Assembly (NCBI GenBank): GCA_016709145.1
Contig: JADJEK010000012.1
Coordinates: forward strand, 124,001 to 188,000
Origin: Planctomycetota bacterium
GTDB taxonomy: Bacteria > Planctomycetota > B15-G4 > JADJEK01
DNA length: 64,000 bases
Direction of reading: 5' to 3'
Positions within the stretch are counted from its first letter, which is position 1, and each line of letters opens with the position of its first letter. Made by a program: the position numbers and the translations under genes. This document shows positions 16,591 through 26,670 of the stretch, in pieces. The notes under the pieces were generated by a model. That model ran no database searches and had not been told where the DNA came from. It saw only the letters and a program-made list of their open reading frames with translations.

Positions 16591-18405
16591 TCAGCCGCCC
16601 ACGTCGGGGATCGCGGTCGTCTCGCCGCGGAACAGGCGATCGAGGATCGTCCGCGATTCCGCGGTGTCGTCGGTGGTCGCGATCGGCTCGTTGCCGGCAT
16701 CCGCCGGGACCGCTTCGATCTCGAACGTGAACCGGCGCAGGGCGCCGTCGCGGATCAGGTCGATTTCGAAGCGGCGCTCGTTCGCACGCTCGGCCAGCGC
16801 GTCCCACAGTTCGGCGAACTCGTGGATCGCGACGCCGTTCAGCGCCTGGATGTCGTCGTTGACGCGGAAGCCGAGATCGCGCAGCGCCGAGTCCTTCGGC
16901 AACGACGTGATCGTCAGCACGTAGCGCTGGCGATTGCCGTCGTAGACCTTCGCGAAACCGGCCTGGTGCGTCACCAACGCGAGGCGGCGCGAAGCCAGGA
17001 ACTTGCGACCGGCAGCGGTGATCGACCGGCGATCGCGGCCGCGCGACTCGACGATGAGCTCGAGCACGCCGCCACCGAGGTCGCGCAGTTTCGGCTCTTC
17101 GGCCTCCACGGTCGACTCGATGCGCTGCGCGAGCAGATCGCTCGGTGCTGCCTCGCGCACACCGCCGGATTCCGTCGGCCCAGCTTTGACCAGTTCGCGC
17201 AGCACGAGCGCGTCGGCATCGAAGGACGGTTCGACGCCGGGCACGAGCCGCACTTCGCCCGGCAACGACACGATCCAGCGCACCTGCCAACGCAACGCGC
17301 CGAGCCATTCCCCGGACGCGGCGTCGACGATGCCGGTGGCGTAGTCGTTCACCAGCGTGAAGTCGCGCGTGTTGGCGAACTCGATGTGGTCGAGGTTGAT
17401 GCTCGGGTAGATCGTCTCGGTCGCGAGGAAGCTCGTGTCGATCTGCTCGCCGCCGAGCGGAATGCGTCCGTTGGGCAGGCGCGTGGATGGATCGAGCCGC
17501 CAGCCGAAGTCGCGCACGATCACGCCGCTGCGGATCACACGGTTGCGAATGCCTTGGACGAACTGCCAGTCGCGCCCATCGGGCAAGCGCTCGCCTTGGA
17601 ACGCGACCACGACCGCGGTCGCGTCGGCGTCCTTCATGCGGAAGCCTTCGAGCGCCTCGGATTGATAGAGCACGAAGCGGCCGACGCGCGACAGCATGCC
17701 TTCGGTCGCGGGCTTCACGTTGGCGGCGATCTGTGGCGCGTGCGTCGCGAGCTCGGCCTCGGTGACCTCGTGGCGATACAACTGCGACAGCTCGACGGCC
17801 TCGGCCTTGCGCAGTTCGCCGAGATCGCGCAGGCCCGGCACGTCGCCGATCCCGCGCAGCATTTCGACGGTCACGTGCGCGCGCTCGTCGACTTCTTCGA
17901 CGCCTGAAACGAAGCCGTAGCCGGCGCCGCGACCGTCGCCGCCGATCGTCGCCGCGATGCGCAGCGCTTCCTCTTCGATCGCGCCCGCCATGGCTTCCTT
18001 GTCGACGCTCTTCTCGCGGCCGACCAGGGCCTCGGTCTTCGCGACCGCGTCGCCGACGTAGGCGTCGATGGTTGCGAGGTAGCGCTCGTGCTCTGCCGCG
18101 CCGAAGCCACGGAACGCGCGCTCGACCGACAGCAGTTGCGACGGTGGAGCGAGCGCGGCCAGGCGGGTCTCCAGCTCGACGCGAATGCCGTCGAGCTCCT
18201 TCGTGTACTTCGAGATGACCGCGTTCATCTCGCGGTCCATGCGATACAGCAGCTCGGCCTTTTCCGCCGCGTAGGACTTGCCGCGGCGCGGCTCCTGCTC
18301 CGGCACCGACTCCGGCTTGGGTTCGGCGTTGTAACACGCAGTGAGCGAGAGGCTTACGAACGCTGCGGTCGCGACGGACGCGAGGGTGCTGGCGGGGCGC
18401 TTCAC
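16591..18405 (-). CDS. PDZ-domain lipoprotein of unknown function
   Basis: A 604-residue protein with a lipoprotein signal peptide (LASVATAAFVSLSLTAC, lipobox Cys near residue 24). A long helical section (about residues 40-230) is followed by a mixed domain. The C-terminal hundred residues form a PDZ-like domain: SALRDLGFRVNDDIQALNG (carboxylate-binding loop region), then IDLIRDGALRRFTFEIEAV. PDZ domains bind unfolded C-termini, so a role in envelope protein handling next to the Lon gene is plausible but inferred. No protease catalytic triad is visible. Its ATG overlaps the lon stop by four bases, so the two genes are coupled. Confidence 0.8.
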   Translation of the reverse strand: MKRPASTLASVATAAFVSLSLTACYNAEPKPESVPEQEPRRGKSYAAEKAELLYRMDREMNAVISKYTKELDGIRVELETRLAALAPPSQLLSVERAFRGFGAAEHERYLATIDAYVGDAVAKTEALVGREKSVDKEAMAGAIEEEALRIAATIGGDGRGAGYGFVSGVEEVDERAHVTVEMLRGIGDVPGLRDLGELRKAEAVELSQLYRHEVTEAELATHAPQIAANVKPATEGMLSRVGRFVLYQSEALEGFRMKDADATAVVVAFQGERLPDGRDWQFVQGIRNRVIRSGVIVRDFGWRLDPSTRLPNGRIPLGGEQIDTSFLATETIYPSINLDHIEFANTRDFTLVNDYATGIVDAASGEWLGALRWQVRWIVSLPGEVRLVPGVEPSFDADALVLRELVKAGPTESGGVREAAPSDLLAQRIESTVEAEEPKLRDLGGGVLELIVESRGRDRRSITAAGRKFLASRRLALVTHQAGFAKVYDGNRQRYVLTITSLPKDSALRDLGFRVNDDIQALNGVAIHEFAELWDALAERANERRFEIDLIRDGALRRFTFEIEAVPADAGNEPIATTDDTAESRTILDRLFRGETTAIPDVGG

Positions 18406-20966
18406 TTCGGTTCCTTTGCTGCGGTCTGGCGACGGCGCGGTTTCCGCGGTCGTTTGGGGAACATGAACGCCACCACTTCCGCGAAGTCGCCGACGAACTG
18501 GAAGTCGAGTCCTTCCCTGACTTCGTCGTTCAACTCGTCGATCTGAGGTCGGTTGCCCGCCGGCAGGACGACCGTGGTCATCCCCGCGCGTCGAGCGGCG
18601 AGGATCTTGTCACGGATCCCGCCGACCGGAAGCACCTTTCCGGTGAGGGTCAGTTCGCCGGTCATCGCGGTGCGTGGACGGATCGGCTGTTCGCTGAACA
18701 GCGAGGTCAAGGCCGTCGCCAGCGTGATCCCTGCCGACGGCCCGTCCTTCGGCACGGCTCCGGCCGGGACGTGCAAATGGACGTCGACCTTCGAGATATC
18801 GGGGCATTGGATCTTGTCGCGCGCGCACAAGCCCTGCACGTGCGAGAGCGCGATGCGCGCCGACTCGAGCATGACGTTGCCGAGCATGCCCGTGATCGTG
18901 AGCTTGCCGCCGCCGGCGACCATCGCGGCTTCGACGGACAGCGCCGCACCACCGACCGGAGTCCACGCCAAACCGATCGCGATGCCCGGTCGATCGGGAC
19001 GCAGCGGGACTTCTTCCTGGAAGCGCACGGTGCCGAGCAACTTGGCCAAGTCCGCGGGCTTGAGCTGGACCGACTTCGCGCGCCCGCGCGCGGCGACCGT
19101 CGCGGTCTTGCGGCAGACTCGCGCGATCGTCTGTTCGAGCGCACGGACGCCCGCCTCGCGCGTGTAGCCGTGGATCAGCGCCACCATGCCCGTGCGCGTG
19201 AAGCGCACGCTGCCCTTCTTCAATCCATGACGCTCGACCTGCCGTGGGACGAGGTAGCGATTCGCGATCTCGACCTTCTCGCTCGCCGTGTAGCCGGACA
19301 ACTCGATGATCTCGAGGCGGTCGATCAACGGCTGTGGCACGGTCGACAGCGTGTTCGCGGTCGCCACGAACAACACGCGCGACAAATCGAACGGCAGTTC
19401 GAGGAAGTGGTCGGAGAAGGCGTGGTTCTGTTCGGGGTCGAGCACTTCGAGCAGCGCCGACGCCGGATCACCGCGGAAGTCGTTCCCGAGTTTGTCGAGC
19501 TCATCGAGCATGAACACGGGATTGGCGCTGCCGGCGGTCTTCAGGCCCTGGACGATCCGCCCCGGCAGCGCGCCGATGTAGGTGCGCCGATGTCCGCGGA
19601 TCTCGGCCTCGTCGCGCATGCCGCCGAGGCTGATGCGCACGAACGCGCGATTCAGGCAATCCGCGATCGAACGGCCGAACGACGTCTTGCCGACGCCGGG
19701 CGGACCGACGAAGCACAGGATCGGACCCTTGTGGTCGGGCTTCAGCTTGCGCACCGCCAGGAACTCGAGGATGCGCGTCTTGACCTCGTCCAGCCCGAAA
19801 TGGCCTTCGCGCAGGATCGACTCGGCCTGATCGAGATCGATGCGATCGGTCGTGTACGTCGACCACGGCAAGCTCGCGACCCACTCGAGGTAGTTGCGGA
19901 TCACGCCGGCTTCGGGCGCTTCGAGCGGCAACAGCTTCAGCCGTTCCATTTCCTCGTCGACGCGAGCTTGCACGACGTCGGGCAGCTTCTTGCCGCCGAG
20001 CTTGTCGACGATGCGCTCGATCGCGACGGTCTTGTCGTCCTTCGCTTGACCGAGTTCCTTCTGGATCTCCTTGAGCTGCTCGCGCAGGAAGAAGTCGCGC
20101 TGCTGCTTGTCGACGCGGGAGCGGATCTGCTCCTGGATGCGCTGCCCGAGCTCGAGCAAACCGACCTCGCGCGTCAGCGTGAGCAGCAGCGACTCGAGGC
20201 GCACCTGCACGTCGAACGTCTCGAGCAGCTTCTGCCGTTCGTCGGTGTCGCGCACGAAGTACGTCGCGGTGAAGTCGGCGAGTGCGCGCGGCACGTCGAT
20301 GTTCGCGGCCGCGAGCTTGAACTCGTCGGGCAACGCGGAGTCCGACGCCAGGATCTTCTTGAGCTCCGCGCGCACGAGCCGCGCCATCGCCTGGGTCGCG
20401 TCGGTGCTGGTGTTCGTTTCTTCCGGGTATTCGACGCGCGCGATCACGAGCGGCTTCGTGCGCAGGAACTTCTTGACCTTGAACCGGCGCAATCCGCGCA
20501 CGACCAACGACGGCGTGCCGTCGGGAAGTTTGAGCGTGCGCAGCACACGCGCGACGCAGCCGACCTCGCACAGATCGGCAGCCTCGACGTCGATCTCGCC
20601 GTCGGGATCACGCGGCTTCTTCGCCAACACGATGCCGACGAACGCGGACTGCACTCCGATCTGATCGGCGACGCGCTGCGCGAACGCGGACCGCAGCATC
20701 AGCGGCACGACCAGGTCCGGGAACAGCACGACCTGATCGTGCGGCAACAAGAACAGGTTGGCCGGAGGCACGTCCCCCGCCGAGACCAACGCGGCTTCGA
20801 TGCCGTCCTGTTGGTCGCGATTCTCCGCCATCAACTCGGCGACGACTTCGGTCGGCGACTCGGAAGGAGGCAGGCTGTCGCCGCGCTCCTCCGGTCCCGT
20901 GGGTTCGTCCGCGAGAGCCTCGTCGCGAGGTTCCTTGTCGTCCTTGGGTTCGTTGGGCTCCGCCAT
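18402..20966 (-). CDS. lon: ATP-dependent Lon protease
   Basis: An 854-residue cytoplasmic AAA+ serine protease. An acidic N-terminal extension of about 65 residues precedes the Lon substrate-binding domain (LFLLPHDQVVLFPDLVVPLML). The ATPase has Walker A GPPGVGKTSFG and Walker B VFMLDELDKLG with downstream sensor motifs. The protease domain carries the Ser-Lys dyad at Ser744 (PKDGPSAGITLA) and Lys787 (GGIRDKILAA). Length and order are those of bacterial LonA. It is the first gene of a seven-gene leftward run. No CIRCE or sigma-32-like element was identified upstream. Confidence 0.97.
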   Translation of the reverse strand: MAEPNEPKDDKEPRDEALADEPTGPEERGDSLPPSESPTEVVAELMAENRDQQDGIEAALVSAGDVPPANLFLLPHDQVVLFPDLVVPLMLRSAFAQRVADQIGVQSAFVGIVLAKKPRDPDGEIDVEAADLCEVGCVARVLRTLKLPDGTPSLVVRGLRRFKVKKFLRTKPLVIARVEYPEETNTSTDATQAMARLVRAELKKILASDSALPDEFKLAAANIDVPRALADFTATYFVRDTDERQKLLETFDVQVRLESLLLTLTREVGLLELGQRIQEQIRSRVDKQQRDFFLREQLKEIQKELGQAKDDKTVAIERIVDKLGGKKLPDVVQARVDEEMERLKLLPLEAPEAGVIRNYLEWVASLPWSTYTTDRIDLDQAESILREGHFGLDEVKTRILEFLAVRKLKPDHKGPILCFVGPPGVGKTSFGRSIADCLNRAFVRISLGGMRDEAEIRGHRRTYIGALPGRIVQGLKTAGSANPVFMLDELDKLGNDFRGDPASALLEVLDPEQNHAFSDHFLELPFDLSRVLFVATANTLSTVPQPLIDRLEIIELSGYTASEKVEIANRYLVPRQVERHGLKKGSVRFTRTGMVALIHGYTREAGVRALEQTIARVCRKTATVAARGRAKSVQLKPADLAKLLGTVRFQEEVPLRPDRPGIAIGLAWTPVGGAALSVEAAMVAGGGKLTITGMLGNVMLESARIALSHVQGLCARDKIQCPDISKVDVHLHVPAGAVPKDGPSAGITLATALTSLFSEQPIRPRTAMTGELTLTGKVLPVGGIRDKILAARRAGMTTVVLPAGNRPQIDELNDEVREGLDFQFVGDFAEVVAFMFPKRPRKPRRRQTAAKEPK

Positions 20967-21048
20967 AGGGCGGAGAGTGTAGAGAGCCGGCGCGCCAAAT
21001 CGCTGCCGGAGCCCGCGGCCTCACGGCGCGTGCGGCGCCGCTCCCGCG

Positions 21049-23625
21049 CTACTGGCCCAGCACTTCGCCGATCGAGTGGTACCAGTGGTAGTAATCGCCG
21101 CCCGAGACGTACCCGGTCAGGTAGCCGTTCGGGTTGGTGTCGAAGATGTCCTTCGCGCGCTGCCGCGCCTCGGGCCTGCCCGTGATGCGGAACGTGATCG
21201 CCATCGCCGAGGCGATCCAGGTGTTCACGCCGTTGTTCGTGGGCTTGGGGTTGAAGATGCTCGGATCTTCGACGTCGATCGACTCCTTGAAGATGCCGCT
21301 TTGCTGCACGCAGTAGTCGAGCATGAAGTTCGACACGTCCGAGATCACGTACTTCGCCTGCGGATCGCCGGTGTCGCGCCAATACAGCGCGAGTCCGTAG
21401 ATGCCGACCGCCATCTGCCAGACCACGTCGTAGTCGTCGGCCATGTTGTGGCTGCCGCCGCCGTAGATCTGGCGCGCGAGCCAGTGGTAGGTCTTGCCGG
21501 TCTTCGGCGACGGTCCCTTGCCGCGATAGTTGTCGACCGCGAGCACGATCGTCTTCGCGCGATCGAGCAAGCGTGGATCACCTGTCACCGCGTACAGCTT
21601 CATGAGCCCGCGTAGCGTCCAGCCGATCGTGCGCGAACTCTGGAACGCCTTGTTCGGCGCGATGAACGGCCAGGTGACGACGGCTTCACCGATCTTCTTC
21701 ATCGCGTCGTAGGCGTTCCACGAGCCGGTCAGCAGGTAGTACTCGTAGAGGTCGTCGACGACGAAGTGCTCGGAGTCGAACCCGTTCCAACCGTGACCGC
21801 CGGACGGGACGTCGACCTTGTGCAGGTCGTACGCGGCCGAGATGGTGTTGCGCCCGAGCTTGTCGCTGGACGAGCTGTGCGGGACGCCCTCATGCAGGTA
21901 CGTGCCGGGGTGCTCTTCCTTCTTGAAGCCGTCGATGTGGTACGTGCGCAGGTCCATCGAGTGCAGCGCGAACACTTCGTTCAAGATGAAGTGCGAGCGC
22001 GCACCGCTGGTCACGAAGCGGTCGAAGAACGTCAGCTTGTTGCGCGGCGAGCCCGTCGTGTGCGTGTTCTTCGCCGGCACCGATTCGCCGAAGTCGCTCC
22101 AGCCGAACCAGCCTTGGGATTCGAGTTCGGCGTACTCGGATGCGAGCCGGGAGTCCGCGTCGGACTTCATCGCGCTCGCGGTCAGCGTCGTCGGGCGCAG
22201 ATCGCCCTGATCGCCCCACGCCTTGGTCGAACGCAAATAGGCCAACGGAACGACGGGCAGCAACGGATTGGTCTGGCGCTCGGCCTCGAGCCGTGCGTTG
22301 AAGCCGCCGACGGTCGAGTGGAACATGTAGATCAGCTCGTGCGTCTTGCGCTGCGCGTCGTCGAGCCAGTGCAGCCCCTGGAACTCGGCCGGCCACAGGT
22401 CGACGACGATCGATCCTTCGGAGAACGTGCGCAGCGCGTACGGGTAGTTCTCCCACGGGTAGCGCAGCGCGACGAGGATGCCGCGCGTGGAGTCGCGCAC
22501 GTCCATCCAACCCTCGGCCTTGTCGCCGGCCGCCGTGTGCGCGAAGCCGGGCAACGCCTCGGGCTGTAATCCGCCGTGCGCACCGGCGTAGACGCGCCAA
22601 CCGGAGAACTGCGTTCCCGGTTGATTCCAGTACGCGCCACCGACCGAGTCTTGCAGTTGGAAGACCTCGCCGCCGCTCGGCACGTTCACGATCACGTTCG
22701 CGGTCGTCGACGGGTCCGGTCCGAACAGCGTCAACACGTTCTGCTGCGTGTTGAGCCGCAGGTGCAAGAGAGAGCGCGCGAACCCGATGTTGCCGAGCGG
22801 ATTGGACAAGTAGCTGTTGCGCAAGATGTGCTGGACACGCACCGCGGGCGAGCCGGCACGGAACTCGAGCCGCACGCTGTACCCGAGGAAGTCGCGACCG
22901 ATCGTCGACATGCCCGCGACCGGCTGATGCAGACCGTCGACGCGCACGATCGTGACCAGCGGGCCGCTCTCTTCGATCACGAACGACGCGCCGGCGTTGT
23001 GCATGCCGACGTACGCGCCGCCGAATCGATCGACGAGGACCGGCCCGAGCGAGTCGCCACCCTTCACCACGCGTTCGCCCGTGCCGTCCTCGAACAACCC
23101 GTTCGCGTCGAGATCGACCCAGACGTCGTGGAACAGCGTGAAGAACTCGGGCGACAGGTGGAACAACGCCTTGCCGGTGTTCACGCCGAGCCACGCGCCG
23201 TACCCGTAGAGCGCGAGCGGCTGGGCCGGCAGCGCCGGCGGACCGTCGGCGAGGACGCGTCGCTTCAGCACGAACGCGCGGGTCTGGTTCGTGGCCAGCG
23301 TGACCTTGAACTTCGCCAGCGCGAACTTGATCGGGCGCGACGCATTGGTCGGGACGCCGCGCCAACGCGTGAGCACGCGCCACTGCACCGGCACCTCGAC
23401 ACCGAAGTCGTCGCGCACGACGAGCTGGCTCGTGTTCAGGATCGACGCGGTCTCCGCCAACGGCACCGACAGCGTGACCAATTCGTCGTCGCGCGGCAGC
23501 TTGAGCTCGTCGGCGAGGACCAGTGCGACGCCGTCGGAAAGTTGATCGGCGGACGCCGGACCCACGCAAAGCGCGAGCACGAGCATCGGACCGAACGAGC
23601 GAATCCACCGTCGCGACGTGGACAT
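21049..23625 (-). CDS. Large secreted PcRGLX/YetA-like protein (exo-rhamnogalacturonan lyase-like), copy 1
   Basis: An 858-residue secreted protein. A signal peptide (MLVLALCVGPASA) precedes an N-terminal barrel-like beta domain (about 30-200) with VPLAETASIL and VPVQWRVLTRW, a central beta-sandwich with GWMDVRDSTRGILVALRYPW, and a C-terminal alpha/alpha-toroid (about 500-858) with TYHWLARQIYGGGS and YGLALYWRDTGD. This order matches the PcRGLX/YetA family (PL26-like), which degrade rhamnogalacturonan; the carbohydrate substrate here is an inference. The ATG at 23625 begins the signal peptide. A paralogue of the same design is next upstream (271 bases away). Confidence 0.75.
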   Translation of the reverse strand: MSTSRRWIRSFGPMLVLALCVGPASADQLSDGVALVLADELKLPRDDELVTLSVPLAETASILNTSQLVVRDDFGVEVPVQWRVLTRWRGVPTNASRPIKFALAKFKVTLATNQTRAFVLKRRVLADGPPALPAQPLALYGYGAWLGVNTGKALFHLSPEFFTLFHDVWVDLDANGLFEDGTGERVVKGGDSLGPVLVDRFGGAYVGMHNAGASFVIEESGPLVTIVRVDGLHQPVAGMSTIGRDFLGYSVRLEFRAGSPAVRVQHILRNSYLSNPLGNIGFARSLLHLRLNTQQNVLTLFGPDPSTTANVIVNVPSGGEVFQLQDSVGGAYWNQPGTQFSGWRVYAGAHGGLQPEALPGFAHTAAGDKAEGWMDVRDSTRGILVALRYPWENYPYALRTFSEGSIVVDLWPAEFQGLHWLDDAQRKTHELIYMFHSTVGGFNARLEAERQTNPLLPVVPLAYLRSTKAWGDQGDLRPTTLTASAMKSDADSRLASEYAELESQGWFGWSDFGESVPAKNTHTTGSPRNKLTFFDRFVTSGARSHFILNEVFALHSMDLRTYHIDGFKKEEHPGTYLHEGVPHSSSSDKLGRNTISAAYDLHKVDVPSGGHGWNGFDSEHFVVDDLYEYYLLTGSWNAYDAMKKIGEAVVTWPFIAPNKAFQSSRTIGWTLRGLMKLYAVTGDPRLLDRAKTIVLAVDNYRGKGPSPKTGKTYHWLARQIYGGGSHNMADDYDVVWQMAVGIYGLALYWRDTGDPQAKYVISDVSNFMLDYCVQQSGIFKESIDVEDPSIFNPKPTNNGVNTWIASAMAITFRITGRPEARQRAKDIFDTNPNGYLTGYVSGGDYYHWYHSIGEVLGQ

Positions 23626-23896
23626 GGCATGGGCGCAACCGGCAGCGAGAGCGCCGGACACACCGAACTCCGAGAGCGTTCAGCCGGCAGTGCGCACGGG
23701 CGGCGCGGCTGCGGCGCGGCGTCGTGCCGCGCGTGCTGACTACTTCGGAATCGAGGTGGGCCGAATGAAGCACCGATCCGCGCGGTGATGCATCGCGTGG
23801 TTCGTGTTGCGCGCGCGCACACGGTCCTGGCGCGGCCACACGAGAAAACCGGCGCTTCGTCGACAGTCGATCGAGCGAGAGGTCGCGAAGGGACGA
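23626..23896. other. Intergenic region between the two YetA-like paralogues
   Basis: A gap of 271 bases with no supported ORF, no clear terminator and no repeat. It may hold the promoter of the downstream (left) paralogue. Confidence 0.4.
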
Positions 23897-26449
23897 CTAC
23901 TTGTTCAGCGTCGCTCCGGTCACGTGCCACCAATGCCAGGAGTCCTGCGCGAACGTGGTGTTGTTCTCGATGAACACCTTGTTCGCGTACAGCAGCGCCT
24001 CGGGCCGCCCGGTCACCTGGTACGACAACGCGAGGGCCGACGAGATCCAGGCGTTGACGCCGTCGTTCTTCGGCTTGGGGTTGAAGTCGGTGTGGTCGTC
24101 GACGGCGATCGCTTCCTTGAACACGCCAGTGTCTTGCAGCCCGAAGTCGAGGATGTAGTTCGACACGTCGGCGATGATCCCGAGCGCCTTCACGCTGCCG
24201 GTTTCACGCGCGTAGAGCGCGAGTCCGTAGATCCCGACCGAGATCTGCCAGGGCAGGTCGTACTCGGAATCCATGTTGTGCGCGGATCCGCCGTACTTGT
24301 TGGCGGCGAGCCAGTGGTACGTCAGACCCGTGACGTTCGACGCGGTCTGTCCGCGGAAGCTGTCGAGACTCGTCACCATGTCGGACGCCTTCGCCAACAT
24401 GCGCGCATCGCCGGTCACGAGCCAGATCTTCACCAACGCGCGCATCGTCCAACCCGCGATGCGGGAGCTGATGATCGCCTTGGTCGGCGACAGAGCGGGC
24501 CAGGTCAGGATGCCCTCGCCGATCTTGCGCATCGAGTCCAACGCGGCGCGCGAACCGGTCAGCAGGTAGTACTCGTAGAGGTCGTCGACGACGAGGTGCT
24601 CGGAGTCGTAACCGTTCCAACCTTTGCCCTTCTCCGGGATGTCCGCGCGATGCGGATCCAGCGCCGGATCGAGCGCGTTGCGCCCGAGCATGTCGGTTCC
24701 GGGCCACGCCGGCATGCCTTCCGTCAGCACGGTGTCGGGGTGCTCGTCACGCTTGAAGCCTGCGATGTGGTACGTGCGCAGATCCATCGAATGCAGCGTG
24801 AAGATCTCGGACAGCGTGAACCACGCCTGCGAGCCGCTGACGATGAACTTGTCGAAGTAGGTGAGCTTGTTGCGCGGCGAGCCGGTCGAGTGCGTGTTCT
24901 TCGCCCACACCGGTTCACCGAAGTTCTCCCAACCGAAGCCGCCCTCACCGTCGAACGTCTCGTACTTCTTGAACAGCGCGGAGTCGCCGCTCGCTTTCAT
25001 CGCCGCGGTCGTGAGCTGCGGATCACGCAGGTGGCCGGTATCGCCCCACGCCGCCGAGTTGCGCACGAACCAGAACGGCACGACGGGCCGCAGCGGATGG
25101 GTCAACCGCCTGGCCTCGAGGTCGGGATCGAACGCGGCGCCGTGGAAGGACAGCACGAACTCGCGCGTCTTGCGCTGGCCGTCGTCGAGCCAATGGAGCC
25201 CCGCGTATTCGGCCGGCAGGAAGTCGAACAGCACGTGGCCACCGGCCAGCGCGCGCAATCCGTACGGGTAGTTCTGCCACGGATAGCGCATCGCCACGAG
25301 CATCCCGCGCGCACCGTCGCTGACGTCCATCCAACCGTCCGAGCGCGCGCCGCTCGCGAACGGCGCTTGCGTGCGATACGCCTCGGGCGAGATCCCTGCG
25401 AACGGACCGACGTCGGCGCGGAATCCGGAGAACGTCGTTCCAGGCCGATTCCAACCCGGGCCACCGGAGCTGTCTTGCAGCAGACTCGCTTCGTCGAGGC
25501 CGTTCAGTGGGATCGGCGCAAGCGGCGCGCCGCCCTCTTCGCCACCGAAGCGCACCGTGATCGGAGCGAGTGGCTGGAACCGCACGTGCGTGAGGTAGCG
25601 CGCGAAGCCGATGTCACCGAGCGGATCGGTCAAGTAGTCGTTCGCGAGCGTGTGGGAAACGCGCACGTGCGCCGCTCCCGCTTCGAACGTCAGTCGCGTG
25701 CTGAGGCGCAAGAAGTCGCGGCCGATCCCGTTTTGCGTGACCTGCACGTGTTTGCCGTCGATGCGGAACACGGCGCGCAGAGGTCCGCTCTCCTCGAGCA
25801 CGCATTGCGCGCTGGGATCGAACGCACTGGCGTAGATGCCGCCGAACCGATCCACGAGCATCGGGCCGAGCGAGCCCGACGGCGGCACGAGCGTCTCGAC
25901 CACGTTGGCCTCCGGCAGGCCATCGCCGTCGAGATCGACGAGGACCATGCGCAACAGATCGGCCGCCGTCTTCGACACGACGAACAACGCCTTGCCGGTC
26001 GAGACGGTGAACGTGCTGCCGTACTCGACGATCGCGAGCGGATCGGTCGGTGCAACCGGCGGACCGTGCGACATGGTGCGGCGGCGCACGACGTAGTTGC
26101 GCGTCTGTCCCGCGGCGAGCGACACGCGAAAATGCGCGAGCAGGTAGCGGATCGGCCGTGCGACCGCTTGCGGCGCATCGCCCCAGCGCATCATCACTTG
26201 CCATTGCACCGGCACCTGATCGTCCGCGTCGTCGACCATGACGAGCTGCTGCGGTCCCGTGATGCCGAGGTCTTCGGCCAGCGGGATCGACATCGTCACG
26301 AGTTCGTTCGAACGCGGCAGTGCTTGTTCGTCGTAGACCGGGAAGACGAAGCCGGGACTGAGATCGTCGGCGCGGACGCCAGCGCTGAACAGACCGAGAG
26401 CCAGCGCGACACGGAGTCCGTGCCGGCTCGCCCAGAACCATGAGGACAT
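23897..26449 (-). CDS. Large secreted PcRGLX/YetA-like protein (exo-rhamnogalacturonan lyase-like), copy 2
   Basis: An 850-residue paralogue of the 21049-23625 product with the same three-part layout. The signal peptide is GLRVALALGLFSAGVRA. Shared marks include LAEDLGITGPQQLV near the start, RTYHIAGFKRDEHPDTVL and DLYEYYLLTGS in the middle, TYHWLAANKYGGSAHNM and NPKPKNDGVNAWISSALALS near the end. The stop falls earlier relative to copy 1, with a different final 20 residues. The start at ATG 26449 gives a good signal peptide; the open frame from GTG 26497 adds a region without features. The pair probably arose by tandem duplication and may act on different decorations of one polysaccharide. 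Confidence 0.75.
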   Translation of the reverse strand: MSSWFWASRHGLRVALALGLFSAGVRADDLSPGFVFPVYDEQALPRSNELVTMSIPLAEDLGITGPQQLVMVDDADDQVPVQWQVMMRWGDAPQAVARPIRYLLAHFRVSLAAGQTRNYVVRRRTMSHGPPVAPTDPLAIVEYGSTFTVSTGKALFVVSKTAADLLRMVLVDLDGDGLPEANVVETLVPPSGSLGPMLVDRFGGIYASAFDPSAQCVLEESGPLRAVFRIDGKHVQVTQNGIGRDFLRLSTRLTFEAGAAHVRVSHTLANDYLTDPLGDIGFARYLTHVRFQPLAPITVRFGGEEGGAPLAPIPLNGLDEASLLQDSSGGPGWNRPGTTFSGFRADVGPFAGISPEAYRTQAPFASGARSDGWMDVSDGARGMLVAMRYPWQNYPYGLRALAGGHVLFDFLPAEYAGLHWLDDGQRKTREFVLSFHGAAFDPDLEARRLTHPLRPVVPFWFVRNSAAWGDTGHLRDPQLTTAAMKASGDSALFKKYETFDGEGGFGWENFGEPVWAKNTHSTGSPRNKLTYFDKFIVSGSQAWFTLSEIFTLHSMDLRTYHIAGFKRDEHPDTVLTEGMPAWPGTDMLGRNALDPALDPHRADIPEKGKGWNGYDSEHLVVDDLYEYYLLTGSRAALDSMRKIGEGILTWPALSPTKAIISSRIAGWTMRALVKIWLVTGDARMLAKASDMVTSLDSFRGQTASNVTGLTYHWLAANKYGGSAHNMDSEYDLPWQISVGIYGLALYARETGSVKALGIIADVSNYILDFGLQDTGVFKEAIAVDDHTDFNPKPKNDGVNAWISSALALSYQVTGRPEALLYANKVFIENNTTFAQDSWHWWHVTGATLNK

Positions 26450-26670
26450 GGGCCAACCTTGCCGCCGAACGCCGAGTTCGGCGGTTGCGGAAATCACGAG
26501 CTTGGAGTCGAGCGGGAGAGAACGAGCAAAGCTCGCGGCGTCGCTTCACGCGCCCCCAACCTGGACGCGAAGCCGCAACCATCCAGCGCGGACGTGACCC
26601 GCGACAAGATGCCGCTTCGACGACAGTGTTCGGACCGAGGTTCCCTCGAAGCGCAAGTTCGGCGAAACGT

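Noticed and set aside
18771..21185. 804-codon plus-strand frame
   Set aside because: Antisense to lon, whose motifs are complete; typical high-GC shadow frame.
23804..26443. 879-codon plus-strand frame
   Set aside because: Antisense to the second YetA-like gene; Arg/His-rich and without domains.
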